From Aquabacterium sp. (GTDB lineage Bacteria; Pseudomonadota; Gammaproteobacteria; Burkholderiales; Burkholderiaceae_C), in the NCBI RefSeq assembly GCF_029946005.1, contig NZ_JAQSDR010000033.1, forward strand, positions 62,001 to 126,000: 64,000 bases of DNA, read 5' to 3'. The notes below the pieces were generated by a model that did not search any database, was not told the origin of the DNA, and saw only the letters and a program-made list of their open reading frames with translations. A program made the position numbers and the translations under genes. Numbering within the stretch: the stretch's first letter is position 1; each line of letters begins with the position of its first letter. Shown one piece after another: positions 59,517 through 64,000 of this stretch.

Positions 59517-61097
59517 TCAGGCCGCCGCTTCAGAGGTGTAAGCCCCCTGGCGGATGGAGGCATCGCCCCGTGGCTGATGGGTGATGTCGCCTCGTGCCAG
59601 CCGGTCGGCATAGTCGGCAAACCAGCTCAGGGCGGCTTTCTCGATGAACTCGTGGGCGTAGGCATCGACAGGCTCGATGCCCGCGGCCTTGAGCTCGTCA
59701 CGCGGGCAGGCGCCGATCTTGGCCACCAGCACGGCGTGGCAGTCATTGATGGCCTTGACGATGGACGGCAACTGCTCGTCTTCACCGAAGCCGCCCTGGC
59801 AGTACAGGTCCACACGGCGATGCCCCACGAACAGGGCCTCGGCGGCCGACACCTCAAAAATCTGGAACTCGGTGGCGTGGCCAAAGTGCAGGTTCACGCG
59901 GCCGTGTCCCTCGGTGGCCACGGCCACCAGCACCTTCATGTCAGGGTCGACACCTGCGCGCTCCACCTGGGCGCTCAGCGCCTCCTGCTTGGCGGCGTGC
60001 TGGGCCTGGCGCTCGGTTTCCACCTTGTCCTGGTAGTCCCGGCGCTTGTCCAGGTCGTACACGATTTCCATCTCTTCAATCTTGTCGAGCGTGAACTCCT
60101 CGCTGCGGTCTTCGCCCAGCAGGCCCACCGCATCAGCGCGGCATTGCCTGCAATGCCGCATCAGGTTCGCGCCGCCCATGCAGGCGTCTTGCACGGCCTT
60201 GAGTTCTTGGGCGGTCGGGCCGCGTTGGCCAGTCAGGCCGAACACCGTGCCGTGCTCTGCCTCCGAGATCAGCGGCATGATGTTGTGCAGGAAGGCGCCG
60301 CGCTTCTTGACTTCGCGGTTCACTTCAATCAGGTGTTCGTCGTTGATGCCGGGGATCAGCACCGAGTTGATCTTGGTGAGCACGCCGCGCGCGGTCAGCA
60401 TTTCCAGGCCGAGCATCTGGCGTTCATGCAAGATCTTGGCGGCCTCGTAGCCGGTCACGCGCTTGTGCTGCCAGAAGATCCAGGGGTAGATCTTCTCCCC
60501 CACGGCCGGGTCCACCATGTTGATGGTGATGGTGACGTGGTCGATGTTGTATTGGCAGATCTCGTCGACCAGGTCGGGCAGGGCCAAGCCATTGGTCGAG
60601 ATGCACAGCTTGATGTCCGGTGCCGTTTCCTGCAGCATGCGGAAGGTGTCGAAGGTGTTCTTGGGATTGGCCAGCGAATCGCCAGGGCCCGCCACGCCAA
60701 GCACCGTCATCTGCGGGATTTCGCTGGCCACGGCCAGCACCTTCTTGACGGCCTGTTCAGGGGTCAGCTTTTGCGAGACCACGCCGGGGCGGGACTCGTT
60801 GCTGCAGTCGTATTTGCGGTTGCAGTAGTTGCACTGGATGTTGCACGCTGGCGCCACGGCCACGTGCATGCGGGCGTAGTGGTGGTGGGCTTCTTCTGAG
60901 TAGCAGGGGTGGTTCTTGACCTTGTCCCAAATCTCTTGCGGCATGTCGTCAGGCCCGCCAGATGATCCGCAGCTGGCCTTGCCTTCACCGCCCGTGGTGC
61001 CGCAGCCGCCCGAAGGGTCAGGCGTGATGGCGGCGCCCAAGGGGCGGATTTGACCGATGCCGATGAAGGCTTTCGTCGCGAGTTGCGGTGCGTCCAT
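59517..61097 (-). CDS. nifB: FeMo-co biosynthesis radical SAM protein NifB
   Basis: 526 residues. Radical SAM motif CNIQCNYC followed by NRKYDC; second-cluster cysteines in the C-terminal part of the radical SAM domain ([17 protein letters not shown]); a NifX-like domain from about 395. Forms the 8Fe core NifB-co. First gene of the nifB operon. The ATG at 61097 is chosen because the predicted transcription start (near 61133) excludes the ATG at 61160. Confidence 0.97.
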   Translation of the reverse strand: MDAPQLATKAFIGIGQIRPLGAAITPDPSGGCGTTGGEGKASCGSSGGPDDMPQEIWDKVKNHPCYSEEAHHHYARMHVAVAPACNIQCNYCNRKYDCSNESRPGVVSQKLTPEQAVKKVLAVASEIPQMTVLGVAGPGDSLANPKNTFDTFRMLQETAPDIKLCISTNGLALPDLVDEICQYNIDHVTITINMVDPAVGEKIYPWIFWQHKRVTGYEAAKILHERQMLGLEMLTARGVLTKINSVLIPGINDEHLIEVNREVKKRGAFLHNIMPLISEAEHGTVFGLTGQRGPTAQELKAVQDACMGGANLMRHCRQCRADAVGLLGEDRSEEFTLDKIEEMEIVYDLDKRRDYQDKVETERQAQHAAKQEALSAQVERAGVDPDMKVLVAVATEGHGRVNLHFGHATEFQIFEVSAAEALFVGHRRVDLYCQGGFGEDEQLPSIVKAINDCHAVLVAKIGACPRDELKAAGIEPVDAYAHEFIEKAALSWFADYADRLARGDITHQPRGDASIRQGAYTSEAAA

Positions 61098-61144
61098 GTG
61101 GTGTTCCCCGTCCAAGAGTTGCGGCTCGTTGCCAAGCCTGCATT

Positions 61145-61159
61145 GCCAGTTCCGTGCCA
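61145..61159 (-). promoter_or_regulatory. Sigma-54 promoter of nifB operon
   Basis: Minus strand TGGCACGGAACTGGC. -24 half is perfect; at -12 it has TGGC in place of TTGC, with the essential GC kept at the right distance. Start near 61133. Confidence 0.85.
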
Positions 61160-61176
61160 CCTTGAAATCAATTGAA

Positions 61177-61189
61177 AATCAATGACTTA
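61177..61189 (+). promoter_or_regulatory. Candidate IHF site at nifB
   Basis: AATCAATGACTTA matches WATCAA-N4-TTR exactly; it lies between the nifB promoter and the NifA site. Confidence 0.55.
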
Positions 61190-61254
61190 GCGTTCGTGGC
61201 TTGGCGTGGAGTGTTGGGCTTGAAGGCTTTGAAACACGGCTTGTCGCAAGGCCC

Positions 61255-61270
61255 TGTCAGGTCCCTGACA
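61255..61270. promoter_or_regulatory. NifA site shared by nifB and nifQ
   Basis: TGTCAGGTCCCTGACA is a perfect TGT-N10-ACA with fully palindromic TGTCAGG/CCTGACA arms. Centred about 130 bases from the nifB start and 74 from the nifQ start. Confidence 0.85.
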
Positions 61271-61309
61271 AAGACGACACGTGGAGGCGTGCTGCGGGGG
61301 GCATGTGCA

Positions 61310-61324
61310 TGGCACAGCTCTTGC
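61310..61324 (+). promoter_or_regulatory. Sigma-54 promoter of nifQ
   Basis: TGGCACAGCTCTTGC matches TGGCAC-N5-TTGC without mismatch. Start near 61336, 38 bases before nifQ. Confidence 0.9.
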
Positions 61325-61373
61325 GCCGTGCCTGGCATGTCAGTGCACACCAGAGACGCAAGAGGACGCCACC

Positions 61374-61727
61374 ATGAACGACATGCTGCCCCCCAAGCTC
61401 GCGGCTCACGACGAGGTCGATGACCTGGTCGTGCTGCTGTTGGAGCATGCGACTCATCCGGGTGTGCTGGCCCGGCACCTGGCCCAGGCCGTGGCCGAAG
61501 CCTGCATGGGCCCCAAGCACCTTTGGGAGGACTTGGGGCTGGGCAACCGCGCGCAACTGGGCGCCTTGATGCAGGAGCACTTCACCTCATTGAAGGCACT
61601 CAACCACAAGGACATGCGCTGGAAGAAGTTCCTCTACCGCATGCTGTGCGAGCGGGCTGATGTGCTGATCTGCAAGTCGCCGCATTGCGAACAATGCGAA
61701 GACCAGCTGCTGTGCTTTGCCCCGTAG
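61374..61727 (+). CDS. nifQ: Short NifQ-family molybdenum protein
   Basis: 117 residues. Cysteines 100, 105, 108 and 114 give C-X4-C-X2-C-X5-C, the NifQ signature, after the MRWKKFLYRMLCE motif. NifQ carries Mo-Fe-S for FeMo-co. Shorter than the usual 160-200 residues: the N-terminal part is reduced. AGAGGA ribosome site before the ATG. The end nearly meets that of nifA on the other strand. Confidence 0.85.
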   Translation: MNDMLPPKLAAHDEVDDLVVLLLEHATHPGVLARHLAQAVAEACMGPKHLWEDLGLGNRAQLGALMQEHFTSLKALNHKDMRWKKFLYRMLCERADVLICKSPHCEQCEDQLLCFAP

Positions 61728-61733
61728 ACGAGG

Positions 61734-63404
61734 CTAGAACTTGCGCACTTCGATGTCGTGCTTCTGCAGCGCGTAGCCCATCTGGCGGGGCGTGATGTTG
61801 AGCAGGCGTGCGGCCTTGGCCTGCACCCAGCCGCACTTTTCCATCGCCCAAATCAGGCGTTCGCGCTCTCCGTCTGGCTTGTCGTCGGAGGAAGAGGGGG
61901 TGGTGGGCACCGGGCCATGATCGTCATCCACTTCGCTGCTGTCCAAGGGCTTGAAAGGCACGGTGGGCCGCAAGGGCGCTTCGGTGATCGGGATGCCGAT
62001 GGGGCGGCCGGGTTTGACGGCGTCTTCGCGGTCAACGTGGTGAAGCACCTGCGTCAAGCAGCGGTTGTCATGACAGGGAAAGCTCAGGTCCGTCAAGTCT
62101 TCGTTGTGGGACATGGTGGCCGTGCGTTCCACACAGTTCTCCAACTCGCGGACATTGCCCGGCCAGTAGCAACTGCTCAGAACCTTCATGGCGCGCGGCG
62201 TCACCTTGACCTTGCGGCTGTTCTCGCGGTTGAAGCGGGCCAGGAAGTGCTCCACCATCAAGGGGATGTCTTCACGGCGCTCACGCAGTGGCGGCAGGAA
62301 GATGCTGACCACGTTGATGCGGTAATACAGGTCGGCGCGGAACTCGCCCGCGGCCACCATTTTTTCAAGGTTTCGGTTGGTGGCCAGCACCATGCGCACG
62401 TCCACGCGGATGGAGGCGGTGCCGCCCACCCGCTCGAATTCACGTTCCTGCAGCACCCGCAGCAGCTTGGCCTGGAAACCGGCGGAGATGTCACCGATCT
62501 CGTCCAGGAACAGGGTGCCGCCATGCGCCATCTCAAAGCGGCCCTTGCGCGTGTTCACCGCGCCGGTGAAGGCGCCTTTCTCATGGCCAAACAGTTCTGA
62601 TTCAAGCAGCGATTCAGTCAGCGCCGCGCAGTTGACACGGACAAAGGGCTCATCCTTGCGCGGCGACAAGTTGTGCACCGCGCGGGCCACCACCTCTTTG
62701 CCGGTGCCGCTTTCGCCGCGCAGCAGGACGGTGGTCTTGGTGGGCGCCGCCTGGTGCACTTCGGCGAACACTTCCTGCATGCGGGGCGATCCGCCAATGG
62801 CCGTGTCGAGTTTGTACACGGGCTTGAGGGCCTTGGACAGGCGCCGACTCTCATCGTACAAGCGCCCTTGCTCCGCGCTCACACTTCGGTGCAGCAGCAG
62901 GTTCTGGCCCATCAGGGTGGCCACCATCGATAGCAGTCGCAAGTCTTCGTCAAAGACGCCGGATCGGTCGGTGACCGGCCGGTCCATGGTCAACACGCCC
63001 AGGGTGCGCCGGTCGGCCTTGATTGGGGTGGCGATGTAGGCGATCGATTCGCTGGGCGATTGATCCGCCGCACCGCTTCGGTTCAGAAAAAGTGGTTCAG
63101 CCTGGATGTCGGGCACGACCATGGGCAAGCCGCTGGCGAAAACCCGGCCCACGATGCCTTCGCCCACGGCAAACACCAGCCTGGCCGACTCTTCACGCGA
63201 CAGCCCCACCGCACACATGCCCTCCAGGGAGCCTTCCTCGGTTTGAAGGCTCACGATGGCCCGTCGCCATCCCATCATGGACACCATGACATTGAGGGCT
63301 TCCCGAAACGTTTTGTAAATGTCGAGGGAGGACCCGAGGATCTTGCTGACTTGATAGACCGTCAAAAGCTCGATGCTGGCCCGTTCTTGGTGCGTGGTAA
63401 CCAT
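61734..63404 (-). CDS. nifA: nif-specific transcriptional activator NifA
   Basis: 556 residues. GAF domain (about 20-170), AAA+ sigma-54 activator domain (Walker [15 protein letters not shown], Walker [12 protein letters not shown]), linker of about 90 residues, and a Fis-type helix-turn-helix ([21 protein letters not shown]). The end of the AAA+ domain and the linker carry C-X11-C-X19-C-X4-C, the oxygen/iron-sensitive motif of rhizobial-type NifA. No nifL is present. AAAGG ribosome site. Confidence 0.97.
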   Translation of the reverse strand: MVTTHQERASIELLTVYQVSKILGSSLDIYKTFREALNVMVSMMGWRRAIVSLQTEEGSLEGMCAVGLSREESARLVFAVGEGIVGRVFASGLPMVVPDIQAEPLFLNRSGAADQSPSESIAYIATPIKADRRTLGVLTMDRPVTDRSGVFDEDLRLLSMVATLMGQNLLLHRSVSAEQGRLYDESRRLSKALKPVYKLDTAIGGSPRMQEVFAEVHQAAPTKTTVLLRGESGTGKEVVARAVHNLSPRKDEPFVRVNCAALTESLLESELFGHEKGAFTGAVNTRKGRFEMAHGGTLFLDEIGDISAGFQAKLLRVLQEREFERVGGTASIRVDVRMVLATNRNLEKMVAAGEFRADLYYRINVVSIFLPPLRERREDIPLMVEHFLARFNRENSRKVKVTPRAMKVLSSCYWPGNVRELENCVERTATMSHNEDLTDLSFPCHDNRCLTQVLHHVDREDAVKPGRPIGIPITEAPLRPTVPFKPLDSSEVDDDHGPVPTTPSSSDDKPDGERERLIWAMEKCGWVQAKAARLLNITPRQMGYALQKHDIEVRKF

Positions 63405-63498
63405 GGCGCTGCCTTTCGCGGTCGTTGAAACTGGCGACCTAAGTTAGTTGCAAGTAGCGCGCCAAAAAATGGCCCAAGCGGGCTGGGCACCAGGGTGA

Positions 63499-63512
63499 TT
63501 GATCAAGATCAA
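63499..63512. promoter_or_regulatory. FNR/Anr/FixK-type box upstream of nifA
   Basis: TTGATCAAGATCAA is a perfect TTGAT-N4-ATCAA, and the symmetry extends to 63496-63515. Centred 101 bases before the nifA start codon, it would allow activation at low oxygen. Confidence 0.8.
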
Positions 63513-63525
63513 TCACTTGGGTTTT

Positions 63526-63945
63526 TCATTGGCCTGTGAGCTGGCGCAGCCGCTCTTCCTGCGCCTGCAATTCAGGGGTGAATTCAGCGCCAAAACCGGC
63601 CGCCTCGAACAGCGGCCGAATTTCGATTTCACACTCGCCATCCATCGGATTGGGGCAGCGCTTGACCCACTCAACCGCCTCGTCCATGGATCGGACCTGC
63701 CACAGCCAGAACCCGGCGACGAGTTCTTTCGTCTCCGCGAAAGGCCCGTCGGTCACGCTTCGCTGGCTTCCCGAGAAATGCACCCGCTTGCCCCGGGCGC
63801 TGGGGTGCAGCCCTTCGCCTGCCATCAGCACGCCTGCTTTGACGAGCTCTTCATTGAACAGGCCCATGGCCGTCATCAACGCCGTGCTGGGCATTTCGCC
63901 TGCTTCCGATTGGCCGGTGGCCTTGACCATCACCATGACACGCAT
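63526..63945 (-). CDS. YciI-family (DGPF domain) protein
   Basis: 139 residues. MRVMVMVKATGQSEAG start, DGPFAETKELVAGFWLWQVRS and ECEIEIRPLFE are typical of the DGPF/YciI group, often encoded beside ECF sigma factors. Function unknown. Ribosome site AAGGAG upstream. Confidence 0.9.
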   Translation of the reverse strand: MRVMVMVKATGQSEAGEMPSTALMTAMGLFNEELVKAGVLMAGEGLHPSARGKRVHFSGSQRSVTDGPFAETKELVAGFWLWQVRSMDEAVEWVKRCPNPMDGECEIEIRPLFEAAGFGAEFTPELQAQEERLRQLTGQ

Positions 63946-64000
63946 TGCTGTTTCTCCTTGAGTCGGGTTGAAGGCCGCATGGCCCTGATCACCATGACGA
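63946..64000. other. Right end of window
   Basis: 55 bases upstream of the YciI gene. It holds that gene's ribosome site and perhaps the end of another gene; too short to judge. Confidence 0.3.

Overview
The window looks like chromosomal DNA of a diazotrophic, flagellated betaproteobacterium of the Burkholderiales type. High GC, the fliK-to-fliR order, ISC-type Fe-S assembly genes built into the nif region, a NifA with the oxygen-sensing cysteine motif and no NifL, and fixABCX inside the cluster all fit that group. I cannot name the genus from sequence alone.

Layout. 1-5036 (+): end of a flagellar operon, fliK(partial)-fliL-fliM-fliN-fliO-fliP-fliQ-fliR. 5058-6097 (-): an unknown protein and a group II truncated haemoglobin, divergent from nifH. 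6223-18572 (+): NifA site, IHF site and sigma-54 promoter, then nifHDK, a FeSII-like protective ferredoxin, two unknown proteins, nifEN, nifX, two nifX-associated genes, fdxB and modABC. 18547-28113: general accessory genes (DsbA-like protein, His/Met-rich secreted protein, a YhiI/RbbA/YhhJ-like ABC exporter, MFS, GST, DoxX, LysR). 28114-33236: an island of visibly lower GC with a HigB/HigA-type toxin-antitoxin pair, an opposing trio (alpha-glutamyl/putrescinyl-thymine-pyrophosphorylase-like protein, thymidylate-synthase-like protein, DUF4031-like protein) and a truncated tyrosine recombinase. 33237-34678: a monooxygenase-like protein and its divergent AraC regulator. 46735-34792 (-): one long operon from a sigma-54 promoter: iscS-iscU-erpA-iscA-hscA-fdx, then (with a second internal sigma-54 promoter) nifV-cysE-nifW-fixABCX-ferritin-like protein-FeSI-like ferredoxin-TPR protein. 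46989-48761: FmdB-like protein, Ohr, AI-2E-family permease. 50587-48800 (-): a complete ArsA ATPase. 61097-50705 (-): a second long nif operon, nifB-fdxN-iscA(nif)-TPR-LRV protein-nifZ-nifZ-like-unknown-nifS-nifT-small protein-DegT-like-SIR2-like-ferredoxin-flavin amine oxidase-38-codon ORF. 61310-61727 (+): a short nifQ with its own sigma-54 promoter. 61734-63404 (-): nifA, with a perfect FNR/Anr-type box upstream. 63526-63945 (-): a YciI-family protein.

How it works together. Low oxygen probably raises nifA through the FNR-type box, and the four-cysteine NifA is itself expected to be active only at low oxygen. NifA with sigma-54 and IHF would then switch on three main operons (nifH, isc/nifV/fix, nifB) plus nifQ. 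The nif genes supply the enzyme, FeMo-co synthesis (nifB, E, N, X, V, Q), molybdate uptake (modABC), Fe-S building (isc genes, nifS, several A-type carriers), cysteine (cysE), electrons (fixABCX and several ferredoxins) and oxygen handling (FeSII-like, truncated haemoglobin, ferritin-like protein).

The least explained parts are: (1) the DegT-like (catalytic lysine replaced by serine)-SIR2-like-ferredoxin-flavin oxidase-38-codon ORF module inside the nifB operon; (2) the thymidylate-synthase-like/pyrophosphorylase-like/DUF4031 trio beside a toxin-antitoxin pair; (3) the two unknown proteins and FeSII-like protein placed between nifK and nifE. No tRNA, rRNA, CRISPR array or intact insertion sequence was seen.
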